Shown here: piece by piece, positions 20,835 through 28,640 of the stretch
Layout of the letters: the number at the start of each line of letters is the position of its first letter
How positions within the stretch are numbered: the stretch's first letter is position 1
DNA from: Macrocybe gigantea
Taxonomy: Eukaryota > Basidiomycota > Agaricomycetes > Agaricales > Callistosporiaceae
Length of the DNA: 30,886 nucleotides
Assembly (NCBI GenBank): GCA_011319805.1
Contig: SJRY01000215.1
Coordinates: forward strand, 1-30,886
Direction: 5' to 3'
Notes under the pieces: model-generated
Told to the model about the DNA's origin: nothing
What the model saw: only the letters and a program-made list of their open reading frames with translations
Databases searched by the model: none
Program-made: the position numbers and the translations under genes

Positions 20835-20976
20835 GAGCCGGCTTGGTGACCAGTTTAGTCGGCCCAAACAGGCTTAGCTGAATAAATCGGCTCGGCTTTA
20901 CCCGCTGAGCCGAGTCAGACCCGAAGTCGCGGCTCACCAGAGCCGACTTGCGGTTAGCCGAGCCGCGGCAACACTA
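20835..20976 (-). repeat. hAT right subterminal motif cluster and terminal repeat
   Basis: Six copies of GAGCCG/CGGCTC (20835, 20888, 20907, 20930, 20940, 20960), the last inside the 17-bp TIR that ends the element. Same motif as at the left end. Confidence 0.8.
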
Positions 20977-20984
20977 GACACGCG
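20977..20984 (+). repeat. hAT target site duplication, right
   Basis: GACACGCG, identical to 13791-13798. Confidence 0.94.
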
Positions 20985-22304
20985 GTACCCCAACGAGAGT
21001 AATGAGATCCGAGAAGGAAGAGTCCCGGAGAATCTCGTAAGCCTGCCGGCAGTGATAATGCTACCATCGGCATTGAAATAGGGCACGTCGAGCAGTTTCA
21101 AATAAGAAACGCTCGTCAGGATTGCGAGCTCGACAGTAGATCCTGCCGGAGCACAGCGGAGAGCGGCCTCGCGCAAAATGCTGAGGTCTTTCGGAGAAGC
21201 CACCCTCGTCATCAGACAAGAGAACGAGGAGGCGGAATGATCCTGGATAGATTTGCATCGAATCCAGGACTTACCAGTGGTCAACGCCCTATTAAGGGCA
21301 TTAAGCAGAGCTCCGGCGGCAACAGAATCACTGTCAGCCGGAAAAGAGTAACTGACCCGGACATTACGACGGGATGGTCCGTGAGACGTGGACTTCGCCT
21401 TCTTCTTAGGTGGTCCAGACGGCTCCCCAGTTGCTTCCTTTTGCAAGGAGACAATCTTCTCTGCGGGGAGGTGTGGGAATGTCTTTGCCAGGGCTACAAT
21501 AGCCTCGGCAGGAGTGTTGGCCGGTTGGGCCAAGGCTTGCGCATAGGAGCGCTTAGCGGACGATGGGCGAGTAGCCCTATTGACCGGAGGAGGCGGTCCA
21601 CGTCCAGGAGTCCGGGAACGAGATCGCGTACGAGGGGGTGGGGGAGGGCGGTTTGGGTTCCGAGCCGGTCTCGGAGGCGGGGCGCCCTGGTTCGAACGTG
21701 AGTCCTCCGGTCGCACTGTACCAGAGGGGGAGTGGTGAGTGGCGGGATCGACAAAGCGAGTTGATTTCCCGCGCGAGGGAAGATGCGCATTTACAATACT
21801 CTGCAAGCGCGCTCCGAGTTCATGCTGAGGTCCCTGGAGAGTAGGGACGGAGAACATGTTAACATCGCCCGCAGTAGCGACCAAGGCCGCAATACCCTCA
21901 GCGATGGCATACTGGTAGCCCGCCGGAATGGAGACGGATGCTTTGCCGACCTTGAGGATCCAATCCTTAAGGGCGGCGAGAGATTCGGTGGCGGCCTTCG
22001 CTTCACCGTGAAGGAACCGATACCCTTCAGGAAAGATCGCAATACCGATAGCATTATCGTTATAAGCTGCCTCCGTGGACAGCATCGACGGAGATGGAGG
22101 AACGGGGGTTCGGTAGACCCAGTCCGATTCGAGGGCCAGCATCGTCGGTATCCATCAAACCGTCGCCGCCTTGGAAGAGAAGGCTCCTGTCCCCCGAGGG
22201 GAAGGAGCGGGGGGTCGAGAGGGGCCTGAGGGGGTCCGCCCAGGGTGCGGGTTTAGCGGTGGAGGCCCACCGCTGCCAACAATGTTGAGCGGATCGTCGC
22301 TCAT
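20985..22304 (-). pseudogene. LINE-E ORF1, 5' part
   Basis: The ATG at 22304 begins MSDDPLNIVGSGG. The frame hits a stop at about 22160 and is open again from 22142. It holds STEAAYNDNAIGIAIF, SIPAGYQYAIAEGIAALV, then a Pro/Arg-rich low-complexity part (NPNRPPPPPRTRSRSRTPGR), AKTFPHLPAEKIVSLQ, a KKKAKS basic cluster and VSYSFPADSDSVAAGALLNALNRAL. At about 21045 a missing T (ACTGCC-GGCAGG against ACTGCCTGGCAAG in LINE-C) shifts the frame shortly before the hAT insertion. The part is otherwise well preserved. Confidence 0.85.
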
Positions 22305-22500
22305 TGAAAAACTCTAATAAGTCGGTGGATTTTCAGCCGATTTTCGCGATTTTAAGAACGGGGAGTGCTCAGGGATGTAGGTATCCGGATCTGCAACCTG
22401 ATCAAAGATCGTCCCAAGTGTTGTCGCTGTAGAACGAGGAGTGCGATTTGTGAGAGTTGTTTACAGTTGTTTACAAGTGGGGGTTGTGGAAAAAGAAGCG
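22305..22500 (-). promoter_or_regulatory. LINE-E 5' UTR
   Basis: 196 bp between the ORF1 ATG and the 5' end, with the conserved TGTAAACAA repeats next to the end and CGCGAAAATCGGCTGAAAATC near the ATG. It matches 6386-6584. It ends directly at the 15-bp target duplication, so this is the true 5' end of the family. Confidence 0.75.
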
Positions 22501-22515
22501 CCTCAGACCCGGTCT
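22501..22515 (+). repeat. Target site duplication of LINE-E, right
   Basis: Second copy of the 15-bp CCTCAGACCCGGTCT, directly after the LINE-E 5' end. The following bases continue the LINE-C ORF2. Confidence 0.92.
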
Positions 22516-25362
22516 GAAGAGGACCATCGCATCTGGCACCAAGCTATTAAAGATGCCAAGCACACCTTCTTTGATCAGCGAATCAAGGAGGTTGCAGAAA
22601 AGTCACGACGTCTATGGGATTTAGCTGCATGGATGAAGCAAAGGCCACTTCTGGCCTAGGAGGCTATCTCCTTTCGGGGGCAATCTTGCAATTCTATCGA
22701 GTCGCTTTGGGATGCGCTCGACAAGTCCTATAACACTGTGTCTGACAGGCCAGTTAATCTGGATAAGCTTGATGAGCTCGAGCCTCATCCAAGTCGGGAC
22801 TGGGTCCCGTTCTCTGCTGCAGAACTCCGAGAGTCTTTGGAGCCATGCAGCAATACCTCCGCTCTAGGACCTGATCATCTGTCATGGGCCACATTAAGCA
22901 GCTGGTGAAATTCCCTCACCTGGCTGATTTCATCTTGAACATTGCTAATGCATGTTTGGAATTGGACCATTGGCCCTCCTACTTTAAGCAGAGCCTGTCA
23001 GTGATTATTCCGAAACCTGGCAAACCTGCATACGATACCCGAAAGCCTTTCATCCGATTGTGCTTTTGAATACCCTCGGCAAGCTCGTCGAGAAGATGCT
23101 AGCGCGACGTATGCAGTACGAAGCGACGAAATTTGCTGTCTTCGATCCAAAGCAGTTCGGCGGCATCCGTCAGAACTCAACTGAGGATGCTGGGGTCTTC
23201 CTTACCCATATTATCCGTCAGGGGTGGTCTAAGGGATTTAAAATGAGTGTCATCGCTTTCGATGTCACTCAGTATTTTCCTTCACTCAACCATCGTATGT
23301 TGGTGAAGATTCTTCAACACGGAGGCTTTGCACGACAGGTGTCAAAGTTCTTTGAATCATACCTCGTTGGGCGCAAAACTTCTTATGCCTGGCGTAGTGC
23401 CATCTCTCCAGAGTTCGATGCCGACGTGGGAGTTGGTCAAGGCTCTGCACTCTCCCCAGTATTGTCAGCGCTTTACTTGGCGCTGGTACTGAAACTATAT
23501 CAGAAAGCTGGTGATATGCCAGTAATCATGTCATTCGTCGATGACGGACTGATCATCGCTCAGTCCAAATCCACATCAGACAATGTTCCGAAACTACAGA
23601 GGGCTTATGCCTCTGTGCATAACCTCTTTACTGACTTTGGTCTTGTTGTAGAACACAACAAGACTGAACTACAGCACTTTTCGCGCAATAGTATGGACCC
23701 TCGTCCGTCTATTGACTTGGGCTTTGCTCCATTTACGGGCAATACCCCGCTTCGACCAAGGATGTCTGGCGATACCTTGGTTTCTTTTTGGACGCGCGCC
23801 TCTCTTTTAAGGAGCATGTTCGATTCTATGCTACGAAGGCCTTGACTACTGCCAGAGCCTTTCAGATGTTGGGCAATTCTGTTCGGGGCTTATCCCCTCA
23901 GCAGAAACACATTCTCTACTTGTCGTGCACGCGTCCCATCGCAACGTACGGCTGTTTATTATGGAACTTCAATGGCATGCGTAATGTTGCACTGTTGAAA
24001 CAACTACGCCAGATGCAGCGTAAAGCTTGCATCTGGATCAATGGACAGTTTCGCACTACTTCCGAGGGTGCGGCTGAGACAATGGCCTGCATCGAACCCA
24101 TCGGCGGGTTCATTCAAAGGCTGAAGGTCGGGTCCTCTGCCTGCCTCGCCCATTCCAAGCTGAGGCATGCTCTCAGGTCAATTAGTACGCCCGCCTTGTC
24201 TGGGGGCGACCCATCTAAAGTGAGAAATCTCGCTTCTTTGTCAGACAGACAGCGTGCTGCGCTTAAGTCCCCACTCAAGGATTTGGTGGATTTGAAACCA
24301 CCACTCTTTCTAACCACGGATTATTTTGCGGATGCAAATAACCCGGGCAGGCGGCTTGTCGATGAGTTTGACAGTCGCTTTGAGATTCATAAGTTACTTG
24401 GCTGAGACGAGGACTCGGTCAAGGCTTATCGCGCATCGCTGGATCAAACACTTACCCAGTGTTCGACCCAGCATGATTGCTCTTATGTGAGTAGTGATGG
24501 CTCCGTGCCTGCGAAAGCAGAAGTGCCATTTAAGCAGTCTGTGTCAGCTTCGCGTGTTTATCGCGAGGGCAGGCTGGTTTTCGAAATTCGTCAGCCTGTT
24601 GGCAAATCAACGAGCGATGATGCCGAGCTTATTGGATTGCGAATGGCAATCCAAAAGGCTATCACACAAGATGGAGTTGACTCCATCGTATGCTTTCTGG
24701 ATTCGATGAATGCGATTAATCGCATCATTGATTGCAATCCCCACTCTGTGCAGTCGCATTCTATTGCACTTTGTAGATCATTGAAAGCTTGGCTCTCAGA
24801 GTCTGAGCAGCGCTGGATTAAACTCTGGCACGTCCCTTCCAAATGGAAGTGGGCAATACAAGTCGAGGCTCACGAGTTCGCTCGAAGCCTGAACGTTCCT
24901 CTGGGGCTTCATCCCCTTTATACCACCAATGGCCTTCGAAAGGAGGCTGACGATGATATGCATAGCACTTCGTTCCAGAATTCTGGGAACAAGAAATATA
25001 TTGGTGCTTCCACTTTTCGCTTTCACGAAGCAGGAAAGCCAAATTCCTATGAACGCCCCTCTCGGAAGAGAATGGGCTTCATGAAGTTAGTGACAGATAA
25101 TGAGCTTTACGCTCGCTGCTCACGTCTTGCATGCGGCCACGCTCCGATCAATGCGTATCGGGCACGGTTTAATTTTGTCAAGAGCGATTTATGCTCTTGC
25201 GGACGAGGGGCTGAGGACTCCGTCCACGTCATGACTCAGTGCCGTAACTGGCACAGACCAACCGAACGCCAGTTTGACACCTTTGTGCATCACTGGTTCA
25301 TTAAGTACCTGACATCTAATAAGGCTGCAGGTGCTTTCATTCCGGATCCAGGCGGCGGGTGA
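22516..25362 (+). pseudogene. LINE-C ORF2, 3' part: reverse transcriptase and RNase H
   Basis: Continuation of ORF2 after the nested insert. The RT core (23060-23845) shows FDPKQFGGIRQ, IAFDVTQYFPSL (first catalytic Asp), GVGQGSALSPVLSALYL and MSFVDDGLII (the FVDD box). RNase H (24487-25000) has SSDGS, DAELIGLRMA and FLDSMNAI, supplying the D-E-D residues. The C terminus has CSCGRGAEDSVHVMTQC, a CxC...H...C motif shared by many LINEs. Breaks: TAG at about 22658, one-base losses at about 22888, 23040 and 23765, and TGA at 24402, where LINE-E has CGA. The final stop is at 25360-25362. Confidence 0.88.
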
Positions 25363-25754
25363 CTGCCGCTCTGTAGCGGAGATCGTCTGGGGCAACCTGG
25401 ACAATCCTAAACAGTTGGGTCAGTGACCGAAGCACTGACCAAGCGGTATGCGAATCGCAAACTCTGCAACAGTATTGTTATAGGTCCTTTTGGACCTTTT
25501 ACGTGGAATCGACCACAGCCGGCCCTCTGGGGTTGGGGGACAGTGCTCGAGCGAGTGAGTATGCGTGAGCTCGAGTCCCATAGCTCGAGCGCGGGCACGA
25601 GAGAACAGGGCAGTGCAGCCCTCTATGTATCTCCCTTCAGTCTGGTTTGCCTCGGACTAGTCGTATTTATAGTAGGTACCTTGGTGTATTTACGAGCGGA
25701 CTGCCACCGTGCACCGCTATATAAATTGTTGAATTAAAAAAAAAAAAAAAAAAA
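25363..25754 (+). other. LINE-C 3' UTR and poly(A)
   Basis: About 370 bp of 3' UTR, conserved with 8989-9362 (minus) and 30320-30552 (minus). It contains a perfect hairpin AGGTCC-TTTT-GGACCT at 25482-25497 and ends CTATATAAATTGTTGAATT before 19 A residues. The 3' UTR and tail are what the LINE RT uses to prime at the target, by analogy with other LINEs. Confidence 0.75.
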
Positions 25755-27001
25755 CGAAACCTGGCAAACCTGCATACAATACCCCAAAAGCCTTTCGTCT
25801 GATTGTGCTTTTGAACATGCTCGGCAAACTCGTCGAAAAAATGCTAGCATGGCATATGCAATACGAAGCAACCAAATATGCTGTCTTCGATCCGAAGCAG
25901 TTCGGTGGCATTTGGCAGAACTCTACAGAGGATGCTGGTGTCTTTCTGACCCATATTATTCAGCAAGGCTGGCTAAAGGGTCTCAAGACGAGTGTCATCG
26001 CTTTCGATGTAGCTCAATATTTCCCCTCCCTCAACCATCGCATGTTAGTGAGGATACTTCAATATGGGGGCTTCGCACGTCAAGTGTCCAAGTTCTTCGA
26101 GTCCTACCTCATTGGGCGTAAAACTTCCTATGCTTGGCGTAGTGCCATCTCACCAGAGTTTGATGCCGATGTTGGTGTCGGACAGGGCTCTGCTCTATCT
26201 CCAGTACTGTCAGCCTTGTACTTGGCACCAGTACTGAAAATATACCAGAAGGTTGACAATATGCCAACCATCATGTCATTTGTAGATGATGGGCTGATTA
26301 TCGCCCAGTCCAAATCCATCCCAGATAATGTTCCGAAACTTCAGAGGACATACACATCTGTGTACAACCTCTTTACGGACTTCAGTCTTGTTGTTGAACA
26401 CAACAAAACCAAACTGCAGCATTTCTCGTGCAATAGTAAAGACCTGCGTCCTTCTATTGATTTGGGGTTTGCCCCGTTCACAGGCAACACTCCCTTGCAA
26501 CCCAAGGATGTGTGGAGATACCTTGGATTTTTCTGGACGTGTGCCTGTCTTTTAAGGAACACGTCCGTTTCTATTCAACGAAAGCGCTGACTACTGCCAG
26601 GGCTTTCCAGATGTTGGGCAATTCTGTGCGAGGGCTATCCCCTCAACAGAAGCGCATCCTTTACCTGTCGTGCACACGTCCTATTGTGACGTATGGCTGC
26701 TTGTTATGGAACGTCAATGGTATGCGCAACGTCGCAGTTTTGAAGCAGTTATGCCAGATGCAGCGTAAAGCTTGCATTTGGATCAATGGTCAGTTCCACA
26801 CCACTCCGGAGGTGTAGCTGAAACGATGGCCTATATCGAGCCTATCACCAGGTTTATCAAGCATCTAAAAGTCGGGTCCTCTGCTCGGCTGGCTAATTCC
26901 AACTTGAGGCATGCCCTCAGAGCTTTGACCACCCCGCCTGCGGCGGGTGGTGATCCCTCAAGGTTCAAGAACTTGACCTCCCTCTCGGATAGGCAGCGTA
27001 C

Positions 27002-27403
27002 TGTTAGAAATGCCCCTCCTGTCCGGACTTGTGCATAGGACAGGACCCAGGCTATGCGCCTAGCAATGCACACAGCCTATGGCTGTGTGCGCAGCAATGC
27101 GCAGCCTGTGGCTGCGTCCGCAGCAATGCACAGCACAAGCTGTGCGCGCAGTAATGCGCAGTAAATGGCTGTGTCCGCAGCAGTGCACAGCCTACAGCTG
27201 TGCCACAGCAATGCACAGCCTATGGCTGCGCACACAGCCTTCTACACGTATATATAGGTAGCACAGAGCGCCTTGAAGTCCCCAGTGTTCTCACTCAGGA
27301 CTTCTAGACAAGTACTTGTACATAACTCAATTACTAGTGTTCTCACTCAGGACTTCTAGGTTCTAAGGCTCGTCCAGAGTGTTCCCTGTGCCTAGTTTTA
27401 ACA
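27002..27403 (+). repeat. Copia LTR, 402 bp
   Basis: TG...CA LTR matching 28286-28640, the main length difference being a 47-bp minisatellite expansion. It has a TATA-like CGTATATATAGG at about 27247-27258 and a 24-bp direct repeat AGTGTTCTCACTCAGGACTT at 27284 and 27336. It is followed directly by a primer-binding site, so it stands in 5'-LTR position. Confidence 0.85.
27063..27240 (+). repeat. LTR minisatellite, six units of about 30 bp
   Basis: Imperfect tandem units starting with CAATGCRCAG or CAGTGCACAG (about 27064, 27095, 27124, 27151, 27181, 27210). Many units contain a small hairpin such as CAGCC-TAT-GGCTG. The other Copia LTRs in the window have five units (28348-28475) and one unit (about 6040-6065, minus). 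Confidence 0.8.
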
Positions 27404-27422
27404 GGTTATGGGCCCCGGGCGC
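27404..27422 (+). promoter_or_regulatory. Primer-binding site, half-tRNA initiator Met type
   Basis: GGTTATGGGCCCCGGGCGC directly follows the LTR. Its complement reads as the anticodon stem-loop of an initiator tRNA-Met (…GGGCCCATAACC, anticodon CAT). This is the half-tRNA priming used by Copia elements; the assignment rests on known Copia biology. Confidence 0.75.
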
Positions 27423-27474
27423 TTATCAAGTGCCTCCATCCTAAAGCAGACTGATGTGCCTGATTAAGGGGCAG

Positions 27475-27701
27475 TGTTAGATTGTGTGTATTCAGGCACA
27501 TTGTTGTCTCCACCAATATCAAAGATACCGAAGAACCTAGACCAAATAGTGTCTTGGGGTGAAGGTATATAGGATGAGGTGGTTGTAAATACAACTTCTA
27601 AGTTGATCCATCAGGCCTGATAGCTCAGTGGTAGAGCTACTGGTATATGTCCAGGAGGTCCTGGGTTCAATCCCCAGTCAGGACATCTTTTCTGTTTAAC
27701 A
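27475..27701 (+). repeat. Second LTR-like segment (227 bp), unlike the first
   Basis: It begins TGTTAGATTG and ends CTGTTTAACA, sharing only the outer seven bases at each end with the 402-bp LTR. A purine run (27464-27474) precedes it, as before a 3' LTR. It contains the tRNA-like sequence at 27614-27685. It could be the 3' LTR of a related family joined by template switching. Confidence 0.5.
27614..27685 (+). tRNA. tRNA-like sequence (pseudo-tRNA or SINE head)
   Basis: 72 nt fold as a cloverleaf. The acceptor GGCCTGA/TCAGGAC pairs 6 of 7. The D arm is GCTC-AGTGGTA-GAGC, the anticodon arm ACTGG-TATATGT-CCAGG pairs 4 of 5, and the T arm is CTGGG-TTCAATC-CCCAG. A and B boxes are clear and TTTT at 27687-27690 could terminate pol III. 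The anticodon loop has A instead of T at position 33 (anticodon would read TAT), and TTCAATC replaces TTCGATC, so a working tRNA is doubtful. It lies inside the LTR-like segment. Confidence 0.5.
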
Positions 27702-27858
27702 CGTACTGCGCTCAAGTCCCCTCTCAAGGATCTGGTGGACCTTAAACCACCTAACTTTTTATCCATGGACTATTTCGCAGATGCAAATAATCTGGGCAGG
27801 CGGCTCGTTGACCAGTTCAGCAGCCGCCTTGAGATCCATAAACTTCTTGGCAAAGATG

Positions 27859-28259
27859 TAATAATTCTTAGTGGTGGAGCTATTGGATGGTCATTCAAAC
27901 TGCAGCCTTTTGTCACACTTTCTACTACTGAAGCAGAGTATATTGCTGCAGTAGAAGCTGGAAAGGAGATCTTATGGATGTGCAACATTATGCAGGAAAT
28001 GGGATACCCTGTGTTGCAAGCATCACCACTCAAGATTGACAATCAGTCTGCACTGAGTGTCACAAAGAATCCAGAGCATCATGGGCATATGAAACAGCTA
28101 GATTTGCGATACTTCTGGCTTAGGGATACAGTGGAGCAGAAGAGTATATGGCCTGAGTTTATCCCAGGAACTGAACAAGTTGCAGACTTGTTAACCAAAC
28201 CACTTACTGTACCAAAGGTTGAATTCTGTAGACAGAGAATGGGACTTGTAGGTATATAG
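27859..28259 (+). pseudogene. Copia RNase H, 5'-truncated but open
   Basis: About 133 residues: GGAIGWSFKLQPFVTLSTTEAEY (with the catalytic Glu in TEAEY), then KIDNQSALSVTKNPEHHGHMKQLDLRYFWLRD (Asp in IDNQSA) and PGTEQVADLLTKPL. This is the Ty1/Copia RNase H signature; it degrades the RNA strand during replication. The first catalytic Asp region and the rest of pol are missing and the open frame runs on from LINE-F by chance. The stop is at 28257-28259, 26 bp before the LTR. Less decayed than the minus-strand copy at 6141-6385, which has a TGA at the LDLRYF arginine. Confidence 0.88.
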
Positions 28260-28285
28260 TTTAGACAGTTCAGGTCAGGGGGAGG

Positions 28286-28640
28286 TGTTAGAAATGCCCC
28301 TCCTGTCCGGACTTGTGCACAGGACAGGACCCAGGCTATGCGCCTAGCAATGCACACAGCCTATGGCTGTGTGCGCAGCAATGCGCAGCCTGTGGCTGCA
28401 TCTGCAGCAATGCACAGCACAAGCTGTGCGCGCAGTAATGCGCAGTAAATGGCTGTGTCTGCAGCAGTGCACAGCCTTCTACACGTATATATAGGTAGCA
28501 CAGAGCGCCTTGAAGTCCCCAGTGTTCTCACTCAGGACTTCCAGGCAAGTACTTGTACATAACTCAATTACCAGTATTCTCACTCAGGACTTCCAGGTTC
28601 TAAGGCTCATCCAGAGTTTTCCCTGTGCCTAGTTTCAACA
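28286..28640 (+). repeat. Copia LTR, 355 bp (3' LTR)
   Basis: TGTTAGAAATG...AGTTTCAACA, preceded by the polypurine tract. Near-identical to 27002-27403 apart from five instead of six minisatellite units and point changes. TATA-like CGTATATATAGG is present at about 28485-28496. Confidence 0.87.

Larger units (their letters stand above)
13799..20976 (+). mobile_element. hAT transposon (7178 bp) with transposase and Spt5-like cargo gene
   Basis: The ends are TAGTGTTGCCGCGGCTC and its exact reverse complement (17 bp), flanked by the 8-bp duplication GACACGCG (13791-13798 and 20977-20984), the hallmark of hAT insertion. Removing it and one duplication joins LINE-E ORF1 without a gap. Inside are a multi-exon hAT transposase (plus strand, right half) and a multi-exon Spt5/KOW-type gene (minus strand, left half), separated by a long palindrome. 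Typical hAT elements are about 2.5-5 kb, so this one is large because of the second gene. The perfect duplication and mostly open genes point to a fairly recent insertion. Confidence 0.95.
8968..22500 (-). mobile_element. LINE-E: full-length copy (about 6.35 kb) split by hAT
   Basis: Minus-strand LINE with poly(A) at 8988-8968, 3' UTR, ORF2, the 3' half of ORF1 down to 13790, then the hAT element, then the 5' half of ORF1 and the 5' UTR up to 22500. Both the 15-bp duplication and the complete order of parts show that it is full length. It is the least decayed copy: the RT-RNase H portion is open for 1072 codons. Even so it has frameshifts in ORF1 and two in ORF2, so it is not autonomous. Confidence 0.92.
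6386..25754 (+). mobile_element. LINE-C: near full-length copy split by LINE-E
   Basis: A plus-strand LINE with 5' UTR, ORF1 and the start of ORF2 at 6386-8967. It resumes at 22516 with the rest of ORF2, the 3' UTR and a 19-nt A tract (25736-25754). Continuity across the 13.5-kb insert is shown by the 15-bp duplication CCTCAGACCCGGTCT (8953-8967 and 22501-22515). Without the insert it is about 5.8 kb, roughly 0.5 kb shorter than LINE-E because of an internal deletion in the endonuclease region. No target duplication of LINE-C itself is visible: Copia lies upstream and a LINE fragment downstream. Confidence 0.88.
27002..27701 (+). mobile_element. 700-bp Copia-like mini-element with two unlike LTR-like ends
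   Basis: Bounded by TGTTAGAAATG and TGTTTAACA and flanked by the 5-bp duplication CGTAC (26997-27001 and 27702-27706) inside LINE-F; uninterrupted sister LINEs read straight through this site. Contents in order: a 402-bp Copia LTR, a primer-binding site, a 72-bp internal stretch, a purine run (AAGGGGCAG), then a 227-bp segment that again begins TGTTAGA and ends TTTAACA but is otherwise unlike the first LTR. It has no coding capacity. The layout resembles a TRIM-type non-autonomous element, but with chimeric ends. Confidence 0.7.
25755..27858 (+). mobile_element. LINE-F fragment (RT to RNase H region), interrupted
   Basis: Plus-strand LINE of the same family. It begins abruptly in ORF2 (PKPGKPAYNTPKAF) directly after the A tract of LINE-C. 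It runs to 27001, is interrupted by a 700-bp insertion (27002-27701), resumes with the duplicated CGTAC at 27702 and ends at 27858, where Copia RNase H sequence begins. Decay is intermediate between LINE-B and LINE-C. Confidence 0.85.
25756..27858 (+). pseudogene. LINE-F ORF2 fragment: reverse transcriptase
   Basis: The RT core is readable: KLVEKMLAWHMQYEATKYAVFDPKQFGG, IAFDVAQYFPSLNHRML, GVGQGSALSPVLSALYL and MSFVDDGLII (25805-26480). The catalytic residues are kept. Frame changes occur at about 26530 (just after the WRYLGFF segment) and at about 26810 (GGTGTAGCTGA, where other copies read GGTGCAGCTGA). The linker to RNase H is split by the 27002-27701 insertion, and the RNase H catalytic part is absent because the fragment ends at GKD (27858). 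Confidence 0.82.
27859..28640 (+). mobile_element. Copia element 3' end, plus strand
   Basis: C-terminal pol (RNase H), a polypurine tract (GGTCAGGGGGAGG, 28273-28285) and an LTR. Its 5' side joins LINE-F at 27858 and its 3' side joins minus-strand LINE-G at 28641 with no matching target duplication. It is therefore a rearranged fragment, not an intact insertion. Confidence 0.85.

Noticed and set aside
27063..27240. Spaced repeats that superficially resemble a CRISPR array
   Set aside because: Units are contiguous and imperfect with no unique spacers, lie in an LTR, and the window is eukaryotic.
27002..28640. One continuous Copia element with LTRs at 27002-27403 and 28286-28640
   Set aside because: LINE-F resumes at 27702 with a perfect CGTAC duplication and runs to 27858 between the two LTRs, so they belong to separate insertions or a rearrangement.
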